A stretch of DNA of 64,000 nucleotides from Heterotrichella gracilis. Its lineage: Eukaryota; Sar; Xanthophyceae; Tribonematales; Xanthonemataceae. The translations under genes and the position numbers were made by a program. Positions within the stretch are counted from its first letter, which is position 1; each line of letters opens with the position of its first letter. This document shows positions 43,501 through 54,059 of this stretch, piece after piece. The notes beneath the pieces were generated by a model. It saw only the letters and a program-made list of their open reading frames with translations. It had not been told where the DNA came from and searched no databases. The DNA is taken from the NCBI GenBank assembly GCA_032358255.1, contig JAULBX010025275.1:62001-126000 (forward strand), written 5' to 3'.

Positions 43501-46500
43501 GGTTCAAGGAGAGACTGCACACAAGATGACAGTAAGTTTTATGAGAATCACAGCCCATTTTGTTAGCTACATCTCAAGGCGCGTTTTCAATCGAAGATCC
43601 ACCTGTAATTTTGTAACCAATGCATTTGCTATCGAATGTGAATGTAGTTAATTATGTATATTTTCTGAATTGTTTTATTCGATTTCTTTTTTTGAATTCG
43701 AGTTGTTGCTAATTTGTGTTTATGTGTTTTAGGTGCGGGTGACGGATGGCAACTTCCGCCCCAGCGCCTCAGAGGTTGAGTCCCTGGTGGCGCAGCTGGC
43801 ATCGGGCTCCGAAACCAGCTCCGAGGACGGCGCACATGGCGCAACCCCCGCAGCCCCCAAGCACGTGACCTGGTCCGAGGTGGACACTCAGCTGGGCCCC
43901 ACAGTCAATGGCTTGCTCAAAGAGGCGCTGATGAAGGATGCAGCTGTGCGCGCCGCCACCGCCCTCAAGCGGGGCCTGTCGGACCCAGGGGTGGACCAAG
44001 GGGGGGAAACCCCACCGGAGGGTATCAACGCCCCGGCGCCGGCGGCGCTTGAACCGACAGCCACCGGCACCGAGGACGCACCGGGCACACTCACCAGCGC
44101 CACCGCCGCAGCAGCCGCCGCAGCAGCAGCAGTCACCTTGGCTTCCTCCCCTGCGGGGGGCGACGGGGTGGTGCGCCCCCCTGTCCCCCTCTCCCACAGC
44201 CGGCTGTACCCCAATGCCTGGAGCGGCGGGCCCCCCAGCCGCCTCACCCCCGCCCGGCCCCCCACCACCTTCTCGCGCCTCCTCACCAAGCTCCACAACT
44301 ACACCAGCAGGCGCAGCTTCGACGTGCGGAAATCCTTCGACGCGTTCAGCTCTGAAGGGGGGTCTTGTCAGTCGGACAGCAGCGCCGCAGCGCCAGCCGC
44401 CGCCACCTACCCCACCATTACCGCGGGGGGTACCGGCGAGGGCAAATCAGCTGGCGCGCCGGGGGTCACTGGGGGTAAATCCCACGCCGGCATGCACATC
44501 TGCTGTGATGCAGAGGGCTGGAATTACGTGGTCTCGCAGCCCGACCCGCGGTACGCGGTCCGGGACTCGCACTACCACGGGGAGGTGCTGGTGTTTGAGG
44601 TGCTGGATACCGGGGTGGGGATCGGCGAGCAGGGGCTGAGGAGCCTGTTCCGGGAGTATGTTCAGGGCACTGAGGAGCAAATGAAGCGGCCCAGGAGCAA
44701 GGGCGGCACGGGTCTGGGGCTGAGTATCTGCTCCAAGCAGGTGGCGGTGCTCGGAGGGCAGATAGGTGCGTTTGGGGGAACCCTGGGTGGGGGCTTGGTG
44801 GGGGCTTGGGAACCTTGGGTAGGGTATTGAGGTGGCGTGAAACCCTTGGGCAGGGTTTACTGCGCATGGATGCAAGGGAGGCACGGGGCTGGGTCTCAGC
44901 ATCTGCTGCAAGCAGGTGGTGGTACTGTCAGGGGAGATAGGTGTGTTGGCGTGATTCTTGTGGGGATATGGGGAATCCTGGGTAGGGTTTTGCATGGGCA
45001 TGAAAACCCTTGGGTAGGGTGTTCGCAATGACATGGACTTGTAGTCCCACACCAATTACCTGCAACTTCCCCGCCACTCCATCCCCACCAACGCCCTGCA
45101 CCATTCCCGCAGGCGTGATGTCCAAGCCAGGCCAGGGATCGGTGTTCTGGTTCTCCATCCCCATGCTCAACCCCAGCATGCACCAGGTGCGGCGCTCGCG
45201 CTTCAACGGGCGCAAGTCGATGGACTCAACCACCAGCGATGCAGGGGCAAGCAGCGTCAGCATGAGCGTGGGGGTGAGTGCAGTTTCTAGTTTAAGCTAA
45301 AGGGTGTTGGGGGAGGGGCGAGGTGTAGGGTTTAAGGTTTAGGGTTTAGGGTTGAGTGCAAGCGGCGTCAGCATGAGCGTGGGGTGAGTGCAGTTAGGGT
45401 ATGGGGGAGGGTAGAGGGGCGATGGAAGTGGTGAGGTGTAGTGGGAGAGGTGGGGGTATTGTTTGTGCCTTGATAAACTCCAGTACCAGCCAAGGCTACA
45501 GCATCAGCAGGATTGGTTTGGTGGACAGTGTGCATCTTCCATGTCAGCCCCACACCTGAAGCAACACTTCTGTGCTGCACTTCACGCTGCACTTCAGGTG
45601 CGGCGAAGTGCACCTGAAGTGCATCCTGGCGGGCACTCGCCTGCGCCTGTTGCCCGCCAGGATCTCCTCCTCCCAACACACACATAGATCAGAACATTAT
45701 CAGCATCTCTTCAACCCTAGACCCTAAACCGTGCCCCCTCTTTTCTTACAGGCCCCCAGCTGCGCCAGCATGGACTCTGGGTGGGCCCCCAGCCTGCCCC
45801 CCATCCACCCTGGCCAGCCCTTCAACCCTCCACCTGGCGACGCCAACGCCATGCACTGTGTGGGGGTGCGCCGCGTGGGCAGCAACGGCAACCTGCCAAA
45901 CAACGCCCATGTGACGGACCACATGTCCGGGGCGCACAGGATGCACGAGGCGCATCACTACCCGCATAGTACGTGTGTGGAGGGTTGGGAGTGGGGGGGG
46001 TTGATGGTGTGAGGAGGGGGGTAGACTGGATAGTACTTGCATGTGTACGGTCTAGGGGTGGGGTCAGAGGGTTGAGAAGGTGGGCAGGCCTTGCAAAGCA
46101 GCGCCCATGTGACGAACCACATGTCGGGAGCGCAAAGATGCACGAAGCGCACCACTACCCACATAGTGCGTGTGTGGGGGGTGGGGTTGGGAGGGGAGAA
46201 GGGGAGGGGGCAGTTGATGGTGCTTTCGTGTGTAGGGTCTAGGGTCTGGAACGGGGTGATGCTTGGGTTGGGAAGGGGTGCAGCCCTGGCAAGCAAAGGA
46301 CATGTGATTGACCACATGTCGGGGGCGCACAGGATGTACGAAGCGCATCACTACCTGCATAGTGCGTGTGGGGGGGGGTGGGGGTGATAGGGTCCATAGC
46401 TTCTCCTCCGGGTGTTTGAAAGAGGTTGATGTTACATGTGTGTGTGTATGTGCCTCACCTCCGCTGCGGAGCAATGACATTCCCCTGTTTTTCGCGCAGC

Positions 46501-48201
46501 AGTTTCCTTCTCTGAAGCCAGGCCCCCTCAAGAAACCCCCACCACAGCCACCCCCACCAACACCAGCCCAGCCACCTCCACCCCCCACACAACCCCCTCC
46601 CCACACTCGCAACACTCGGAAGCTTCCTCCCAACGACCACCCACCGGCATGCCCCCCCTCCCCACCACATCTTCCCTCCCCCGGCCCCCCAGCGGTGGCA
46701 ACCTGGCTGGTGGCGAAGGGGGATCAGACCACACTTCCATTGGGATGTCGTTTGGGCGGCGGCCGTCCCTGGATATTCGGAAAAGCAAGCCTGACTTTTC
46801 TGCCATCCAGGTGCGGGCAGTAGCAGGAGAGCACGGGAGGGTGTTGGGTGTCATAATTTTGGGTTGTTAGGGTTTTGGGCTGTCAGGAGGCTCTGTGCGC
46901 CACCATTAGGGTAGAGGTGGTATTGGTTAACAGTACCCTTAGAGAACCCTTGCGTAAGGTAGCGTGCACCTCTGGCCATTGACAAAAGATGGTGGCCAAG
47001 AAGGTGCCATCAAACCCTCACCAAACCCTGCGAAACCCCCCAGGCCTTGGAGGGCAGAGTGGACGGCCTGGAGTGCAGACAATGAAAGTCCAATATCCTA
47101 CCGGCGCTGACGAAACCATTGCAAAACCCTTGCGCAGGGTAAGCGTGTGCTGCTGGCAGAGGACAACCTCATCAACCAGACGGTGGCCCGCAAGATGCTG
47201 ACAATACCCTTACCAAACCCTGTAAAACCCTACAGAACTCTGGAAAGTCTTGCAGATTTGAACAGCCTCCTCCAAACCCGCTTAGTGCATGACTGATCCC
47301 TACAAAACCCTTGCGCAGGGTAAGCGTGTGCTGCTTGCTGAGGACAACCTCATCAACCAGACGGTGGCCCGCAAGATGCTTGTGTCCCTGGGGCTGCACT
47401 GCCAGGTGGCGTGCAATGGACACGAGGCAATCACCGCGGTGTGCAAGGCTGCGCAGAGCGGGTCCCAGTACGATGTGGTGCTCATGGATATGTCCATGCC
47501 GGGCATGGGGGGGGTGGAGGCCACGCAGGTGAGCCGGGGGAAGAGGGATGGGTTCTTGATGGTGGGGAGGTGTATGCGTTTGGACAGGGGCTATGGGAAT
47601 GGGTTGTGGTGGATGTGCATGGTTTTGGGTGTGCAGCAGGATCCCAGCATGATGTGGTGCTTGTCCGTGCCTGGCATTGAAGGGTAGGGGAGGGAGGGAG
47701 GGGGGATGCCCATTTTGCTGGGGTGCTGGGGGTAGGGGGGGGGGGCAGTGGACGTGGTATGTGCATGGGATGTTGTGGCTGAACAGGGTTTTTGGCGGGC
47801 AGCTGGCTTTCGAGTGCCATGGACAGGGTTTTGCATGCGTAGAGTGCGTGCGTTGCGTAGTTGGGTGCATCAGCTTCTCAGTAGGCAGCTGGTGTGTGGT
47901 CAAGTACTGGGAGTATGGAACACTGCAATTTGACAAAGCCCATTCTGCACAAGAAACTGAACCCACTTCTCCCAATCCCACCCTGCAGGTGATTCGGTCC
48001 CAGGGGTACGACTTGCCCATTGTGGCCATGACGGCAAATGCGTCCGACAAGGACCGGGATGAGTGCCTAAATGCGGGGATGGACGGATTCCTGAGCAAGC
48101 CAGTGCTGAAGGAGCGCCTGGGTGAGGCCATCTCCCTCGCCATCTCAGGCCACGGGCAGTACACAGACGAAACCATGCAGATGGATGTGTTTGACATGTG
48201 A
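40526..48201 (+). CDS. Membrane-anchored hybrid histidine kinase with C-terminal receiver
   Basis: Two-component sensor with phosphorelay domains in one chain. Exons: 40526-40730, 40929-41173, 41585-41874, 42186-42441, 42776-42919, 43257-43442, 43733-44765, 45113-45273, 45752-45968, 46500-46810, 47319-47528, 47989-48201; sum 1156 aa. Residues about 85-245 hold about six hydrophobic helices (PVLIFILCFDIICYVF, VGLSVLMCIAICTLLVS). An Ala/Gln/Lys-rich coiled coil follows. HisKA has MCHEVRTPLNG with His310. The ATPase domain has the N box (LLNLYTNAAKFT) and, after a roughly 280-residue low-complexity insertion, the G boxes DTGVGIG and GGTGLGLSI. A second low-complexity linker precedes the receiver: ED at 1024-1025, phospho-acceptor Asp1073 (VVLMDMSMPGMGG) and the Lys in FLSKP. 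No sensory domain other than the membrane region is seen, so the ligand is unknown. Many introns hold relics of adjacent exons. Confidence 0.93.
41300..41370 (+). repeat. Decayed copy of kinase exon 2 end
   Basis: GGCAGCCAAGCAGGT and CAACCCAGCC repeat the exon 2 end and donor plus early intron at 41162-41205, displaced 146 bp. Confidence 0.7.
42571..42634 (+). repeat. Decayed copy of kinase exon 4 end
   Basis: GCCTGGCCAGTGCTGAGATG followed by CTGCTGGAGACGCCGCTGCAGGT matches the HisKA-coding exon end at 42401-42443, displaced 189 bp. It is nearly identical in the last 30 bases, including the donor GT, but the His codon region is lost. Confidence 0.9.
43130..43190 (+). repeat. Decayed copy of kinase exon 6 start
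   Basis: TGATTGGGCGGGAGGGCGA and flanks match exon 6 at 43259-43318, displaced 130 bp into the preceding intron. Confidence 0.85.
43204..43247. repeat. Interstitial telomere-like motif (CCCTAAA type)
   Basis: Repeated AACCCTAA words (AAACCCTAAATCTAAACCC) just before the exon 6 acceptor. Degenerate CCCTAAA-type sequence inside an intron. Confidence 0.6.
44867..44945 (+). repeat. Decayed copy of kinase exon 7 end (G2 box)
   Basis: GGCACGGGGCTGGGTCTCAG, then CATCTGCTxCAAGCAGGTGG, copies the ATPase G2-box exon end at 44703-44770, displaced 175 bp. The copy also retains a donor-like GGTGTG and the following GGGTAGGGT intron sequence. Confidence 0.88.
45331..45354. repeat. Interstitial telomere-like motif (TTTAGGG type)
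   Basis: TTTAAGGTTTAGGGTTTAGG followed by GTTG, about three TTTAGGG-like units inside a kinase intron. Confidence 0.7.
45352..45395 (+). repeat. Decayed copy of kinase exon 8 end
   Basis: GCGTCAGCATGAGCGTGGGG with GTGAGTGCAGTT repeats the exon 8 end and donor (45254-45288), displaced 111 bp. Confidence 0.85.
46100..46375 (+). repeat. Two decayed tandem copies of kinase exon 9 end
   Basis: Two copies of the exon 9 end (CATGTGACGAACCACATGTC and CATGTGATTGACCACATGTC, each with an AAGCGCAxCACTAC-like tail and GTGCGTGTG donor) follow the true end at 45906-45975, spaced 198 and 195 bp. Confidence 0.9.
47130..47205 (+). repeat. Decayed copy of kinase exon 11 start (receiver)
   Basis: TGCGCAGGGTAAGCGTGTGC and GAGGACAACCTCATCAACCA copy the acceptor and receiver start at 47312-47380, displaced 181 bp upstream. 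Similarity ends after KMLT, so this is not a second receiver. Confidence 0.92.
47630..47690 (+). repeat. Decayed copy of kinase exon 11 phospho-Asp region
   Basis: TCCCAGCATGATGTGGTGCT, then TCCGTGCCTGGCAT, resembles the exon at 47463-47511 (phospho-acceptor region), displaced 179 bp. The Asp codon context is not preserved. Confidence 0.75.
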
Positions 48202-49732
48202 ATCGGTACAGAGGCGGAAACCATGTGGGGATGGATAGATTTTGACATGTGAACAAGCCACGTGGCTGGGTTTGGCATGTGAGGGGTTTGAGAGGTTATC
48301 AGGACAGGGGCCCGTGATGCAGCGTGGGGTCGAGGGGTGTCGCCAAGGGGGGACGCGAGAGATGAGACCCGATTTTTGTATCATGGATGGGGTGGGCTAG
48401 CACAAAGTTTTGGATGTGCACAGTGTTCCACTTTGTTTTTGTTAAAGCTTTGGTAGCAATTAGTAATGCACGCAGTCCCGGTGCCTTTTACCGCGTCTCT
48501 AGGTCAATGATATCTCTAAGGGGATTTATTCAAGGAAGCCCAGTAAATGATTTATCCAATTCGGAGGGGATTTATTCAGGAAAGGGTACGGTACCCCCAA
48601 TTCAGCCCTCCATGGGCAAAATGCCCTTCAGGTTTCAGGCATGGATCCGTTCTTAGTCCACTTGGCGTGTTGCAATGCATCTCTATGCCTGTTTTGAACC
48701 GTGCGGAGCTCCTCCGGGGGCGCAGAGGGCGATTTATGTGTTTATCAATTTCGACGAGAGGGGTCTGTTTGCATGCAGTGCCAGGCGTTGTACTTCTGGG
48801 CAGGGGTTGGTTGCGCATGTGCAAGTTGCTAATGAGAAATTGTCAGCCAGTGATGGCCATGGGCCATTGCATGCAAAGACAAATCATTCGATGTGGCGCA
48901 CCTGACAGTTCATATGAACCGCGCACTGTTCACTGACATTACTGCATGGGCAGCTGTTACAGTTGGTATGCTCAGTCAACCAGTTATAGGACGTCCTGTG
49001 TGCGGTTTACAGCTAGCTATGCCATGAGTAACCATTTTCTTGAGAGGAGGTAATACTATACACGTTTATGTTACACCTGGCAAGATGGCTAGAACAGCAT
49101 TCAATGTGAGCCTGAGGTTGAATGTCGTGAGTCATTGAATGTCAAGATTGGAGGAAGACTGAACAATCATTGGTGGCGTCACTGAGAGAGGAGTGCACTA
49201 CACTGTGTAACTACATGAAAGAAAGGAAGGGGGCGCGCAATGGCGTAGTACTAACGTTAAGGGGTCACTGGCTCGAAAATTTGTTAATATGTGGCTGACT
49301 CAATGAGTCAGATCTACCAGTTTGAAGAGAGAAAATTATTAAGCAAACGCCAAGTTGAACAGGCCTGTATGAGCATGTGGAACTCGAGGTTAAATATTCA
49401 TTCTTCAGAAGAAGTCAGTGGAGTCCCTGCATGTCAGTGGAGTCCCTGATGCAAGCTGATCACATTGTTGTAAAATTTAAACTCATACCATTGGTAATGA
49501 TTTTTAAACTCTGCAGCAATGCTTCCAGCGCATGATGTTGTTGCAAATGTTATGAATTTTATCATTCACATTTGTAATGTATGCCACAGCGACTGGCAGC
49601 GCGTGCATTACAGCTGGCAGCTCTGCTTGATTTGTACAACAATCATGTTCATTACCAATGGGCTACCGCAGATCATGATGATGTATACCCATCTATGATA
49701 AGCCATCTTTGTTTTGCAGCCTGGGCCACTGG
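48202..49732. other. 3' flank of the kinase gene
   Basis: No gene is recognised. Two near-copies of GGGGATTTATTCA lie near 48520 and 48568. From about 49000 the sequence is AT-richer. Candidate TGTAA words occur near 49215 and 49575 but are far from the stop. Confidence 0.4.
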
Positions 49733-49805
49733 TAGAAGGGTAGCTGCCCAATGATGTGCACGTCATGCTGCAGCAGATCATCTGGGTCCCCGGAGGGAGT
49801 GTATG
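49733..49805 (-). pseudogene. Isolated F-box fragment of the local F-box/LRR family
   Basis: On the - strand the segment reads PIHSL, then PDDLLQH and IIGQLPF, corresponding to the F-box of the paralogues (TTGGGCAGCTACCC; CTGCTGCAGCA), with small indels. Nothing of the LRR part follows. A scrap left by duplication or deletion, in opposite orientation to the + strand copies to its right. Confidence 0.75.
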
Positions 49806-51041
49806 GGGCTTTGCCAGTTTCTTTGCCAGTCTTGCATGTCATTTAACTGCTTCAATTTACGCTCAGGCTATGACAATCACTGAGTGGCTTCGTCTCCTGA
49901 TTGATCACACCATGCATGGAGAGGTTTGCCTAAATTGGCACCCCACACCACCTACCACAGTGCCAACCACAATGTGCCGCACCGATTGTGATAATTTGAG
50001 GGAACAAGGTCTGCTGGCAGCATGCTACAGGAGTGTGATGCCCTCCCCTTCTTTGGCCCATGGCACAAGCCCACGCGCAGCGCCTGCGACATGTCCAATC
50101 CTTAAAGGCTGCGCAATTATGGACAGGCTGCGCAATTATGGACTCCAAGGTGAACATGATGTTCCAGCCTATGCTGTACCAGTACTGCTTGGACTGTTAC
50201 AGAGGACGTTGTGGTTATCACATTGCCAAGCCAGTGCTCCTTGAAGCTTGGTATCACGACGATATGTGCAAGCCAATGGGTAGTTGTACAATGAACTACA
50301 GTTATTTATCATACAAAAGCCTTTTTGTCTGTACTCATTTCACCCCCTATCATGATGTTTTCACCAAAAATTACCTACATGGTCTATTGTGATAATGCAT
50401 GCATAAGGTCGTACCTCAAGACTCTCTATTTGGTACTAAAACTTTGTAACACTCAGTGTACAGTATCAAGACCCTTCGTACACTGTCACAGTAGTGGACA
50501 CCACACTGTAACCAGGAAGAGATACTGCAAAGCTCTCCATGTCCTCCAGGTTCCCAGCTTCTTTGAAAAGCAAGTTGCTAGTCACTGAGTCTGCAATCTA
50601 GTTCCAGGAAGGTGGGTGAAATAGGATGGCATTGCAAGTGCTTACATAGCGTCTTTTGTAATACTGTTAGTCTCCTGACAGGCGTTGTCTATGTTGTAGC
50701 TACCAATTGCAGTACACAGAGCTCACCCTGGCCAGAATATGATGCCCTTCCATTGGGGCCCATTTAACGTGCTTAGGGTTGTATCGTGTAATCCTTCAAG
50801 ATACCCAGAAGGCTCCTCAGTATGATAACCAAAACGTCAGTTGTAGTCACTACAACGTTTGTAGCTTCAACCTGGAGTCCAGGTTTCCGAGGCTGATTTA
50901 CCTAGCTCAGCTGTAGCTACCAGTCCCTTCTGCTGCTGGCTGTATGCTTCATGACCATGCTCCTAGCTGACTTTTCCTCTGTGCACTGCAGATTGACACA
51001 GCAGCCAACACACCATGCAGCAGACTGAGTCAGCAAGTGCC
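49806..51041. other. Spacer before F-box copy F
   Basis: No gene is recognised. A short palindrome (GTTGTAGTCACTACAAC) lies at about 50840-50856. The right end should hold the 5' flank of copy F. Confidence 0.35.
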
Positions 51042-52766
51042 ATGGCCAGCAGGAGCTCAGCAGTGCTCAGCCAACGGTGCAACAGGTGCCCCATACACTC
51101 CCTCCCAGATGACCTGCTGCAGCGCATCTTTGGCCATCTGCCCTTCATATGGGCAAGATACGACCCAGGCGCCCCGTACGGGTTTAAGCGGCTGTATAAA
51201 GCACAGCTGTACCTGGTATGCAAGCGCTGGAGCATCGCCCTCGCAGGTCCAAGTCAAGCATGGCCTGACATGGAGTGTTACTGGCTCTCCAACAGCTACA
51301 GCAAGTCATTTATGGACTGGCTGTGCCCCAGACTGGGAGCAGCCAAGTCCATCAATGGTCTGAAACTTCCAAAGGCGGATGACAATTCAGAGGACATGCT
51401 GCGGGTGCTCAACAGTCCTAACCCATCTTGCCTCACTTCTTTCGAGCTTCAATACTCACAAAAGGCTTACCAGGGGGACAGCGCTGCGCAACTTCTTGAG
51501 GCCACCTTCCGCCTCACCTTGCTGCGCTCCCTGCAACTGTGCCTGCGCTGCACCCCGGAGCAGGTGACGCCCTACATGCCAGCCATGTCAGCACTGGTCA
51601 ACCTCAAGATGATTGAGCTTGATGTCAGAAACCCAGAGCCCAGTACCCAGCACTTGATACAGAACTGCTTGTGAATATCATAAGCATTTAGGGTTTTATT
51701 TAGTAAGTATATTATTATACCAAATATAGGATGTTACCAAGGCACCATATTCTTATATGAGCGAATCTACTTATTCTTTCGCTGTGTGCTCTTGACGTCA
51801 GTTCTTGGGTACGCTTGCTACCCATCACTCCCACACGCTTGTAACCATTACTTTCTAGTCTTGGACTCGTGTGGTATTTAAATACCCCAGCCTATTATAC
51901 GAGTGGTGCCGTATCAGCACTGGTGGCCACAGCTACCCTCCTTTTCAATGCTTTGCGAAGCAACAGTGAGGGTGAATGGGATAGACTACATCTCAATGCT
52001 TGCCCACCAGCCTTCACTGACCAGGCTGGAACTGCATGAACCTTCTGGCCAGGATGCGGGAGTGGGCGTGAGCCCCTACTTATCGCAGCTCACCCAGCTC
52101 CAGAGCGTGTGTATCACATGCAGCAAGATGGATATACCGCCTGGCTGCTTCCCCACCTCATTAAATGACCTTGAGATTGAGTGTGGTTCTGATATGGCTA
52201 TTGATGCCATGGCGCTTCTTCTGGACCTTGTCAGCCTGACGTCGCTTGGAATGGATGGCAGAGGCATCCGGCGCTTGGCCCTTGCTTTAGCCACCCTCAC
52301 CAACCTTGCGACGCTGAGAGTATGCATGTTGAGGGAGCCGCTGGTGCTGGATGCGCACATCGCCTCCACCCTCCAGTCATTGGACGTCTCCTGGCTGATT
52401 GAGCCCCTGGTGCTGCCAGTCATGCCCAGTTTGACAAATCTGAGGGTGTGTTATGTGGGCAGCGTGCAGCTGCAGGTGCCCATACACCCCTCACTGTCCC
52501 TGTGGGAGTGGGCCAGTCAGCCACCCATTGATGGCGATGCTGGTCCAGCACCACAAAACGAGGTGATCATCATCAAGGGGCACCACGGCACGTATGTTAT
52601 GGGAGTGGATGATGATGACTGTGTTGTGGTGAGCACAGAACAATGCCTGGACCCCGAGGACACTCTTCCAGATGACGATTGGGTGTGCAAGGCAAGGGAG
52701 GAGCGGGAGCAGTGGAATGGGTGGCTGCACCAGGAAGCACCATCACGCATACTTTGGGACGCGTGA
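51042..52766 (+). pseudogene. F-box/LRR paralogue F, split by a solo LTR
   Basis: Starts at ATG 51042 (MASRSSAVLSQRCNRCPIHS) with F-box (SLPDDLLQRIFGHLPF), LVCKRWSIALAGPS, MDWLCPRLGAAKS and LRRs. The coding sequence is interrupted after PEPSTQH by a 262-bp element (51655-51916) and resumes at WWPQLPSF, continuing open to 52766 with LRRs and the C-terminal EVIIIKGHHGTYVMGVDDDD module. The LRR near 52330-52420 has an internal duplication (MLREPLVL, then WLIEPLVLPV) adding about 26 residues, unlike any sister copy. Apart from the insertion both halves are open, so the insertion may be what silenced it. Confidence 0.88.
51655..51916. mobile_element. Solo LTR of a retrotransposon
   Basis: A 262-bp AT-rich block with terminal TGATAC...GTATCA inverted ends (TG...CA), flanked by an exact 5-bp target duplication GCACT (51650-51654 and 51917-51921). 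This is the structure of a solo LTR left after recombination between the two ends of an LTR retrotransposon. No internal region, coding part or second LTR is present. The family (Ty1/copia or Ty3/gypsy type) cannot be told. The exact target duplication suggests a fairly recent insertion. Confidence 0.9.
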
Positions 52767-53933
52767 TTTGACTACCATCATGGTTATATAACATATATGC
52801 GTCAAGTAAATGCCATACCACAGCTCACAGTACTAATGGTGCGTTGTTGCTGGCCCCAATGGCATTTGAGCAAGCAGCTGTGCCAGCATTGAATGTAGCT
52901 CACACCCCTTGGTGCGTACGCTCTTGACATTCGTAGGCATCATGCTGCTGCAGCACATACAATACAATCCTGACAGGCATGCCTGCAGTGTTCAGGTGTT
53001 CAATGTGCTAGGTGTAAACATTAGATGGAATTCCTACCAGTTTTGATGGACCTTCGTGAACTGAGTCAGCGGCTGTCTCACAGACAGTTCTGCATGGTTG
53101 TCAAACCTGATGAGGCACGTGCGCATTGAGTACTAGCACTGCCAGTGGCCACCGTGGCAAGGTCTTTTGGCAGAACACCAAGTTTAACATCCAATACAAG
53201 TTTAACATCTAGATGGGCCTGAGGCATCAGATCTTCAATGCAGTGATTGCTGAAAGAACAACCCAATGTGATTTGCTGTGTAGTGCTGGGGTTTAATTAT
53301 TATGTTCATACGGTAAACTATTTTGAAAAATATCACTGCCACAGCCATCACGGTATGGAATCTGGCCTAGCCTTGATGTAAAAAATGGCAGTTTCCCGTA
53401 TTTTTGCTAAAATCCTGCTGACTTTCCCTTGGCCATGCAGGCGCCTGAAATCATTAGATAAATAGCCAATGCTCCGCTAGCAGCACTGCACGTTTCTTCA
53501 AGGTAACCACCGCGTTCCACACGCTACAGCAACCGTCGCCACTCAGTTTCACACTGCAGCCGCGGAGCAAGAAGTCTGTAAGTGAGGTGGGTGGCTGTGG
53601 CTGGTACCACTGAGTGCAGCGTTGGCCTGATGTGCACATGGCTATGCACGCCAGAGATATGTGTCGATACTCGCGGCAGTTTCCGGATCGGCAGCAGTTT
53701 CATCAAGTTTGAAACTGGGTTTCCAACTGGCCGGGCGGTGTTCAACCTAGTCGTATCTCGTGAAGAACTTTAGGGCGCTGTGGTGTACCTTGTCCAAAGA
53801 TATTTACCAAGTTACTGGGCCTTGAAAACTGCACTCATGTTTATGAGGGGGGGAAGATGGCTTTATGCACTGCACACCACTCTTGGTCTAGAGCCTTGTA
53901 CTGGGTTCAAACTGATATAACACTGGGTGTTTA
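52767..53933. other. Spacer between F-box copies F and G
   Basis: No gene is recognised. Short frames near 53450-53770 on both strands are unsupported. No clear repeats. Confidence 0.35.
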
Positions 53934-54059
53934 ATGTTGAAAATTTCCATACTGGACGTTTGCTTGCTCTTGACACCAGGCTTCACTCTCCCACCCTGCA
54001 GAGCTTCACTACAGGCTATCAGCTCAGCATTCAGCCCAGCACCCAACCCAGAAGGCGCC

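Noticed and set aside
47130-47205. A second receiver domain in the histidine kinase
   Set aside because: Only the first 20 or so codons are present, with no phospho-acceptor region. It is a copy of the exon 11 start.
49756-50244. 162-codon open frame on the + strand
   Set aside because: It overlaps the - strand F-box fragment and has no protein-like composition.
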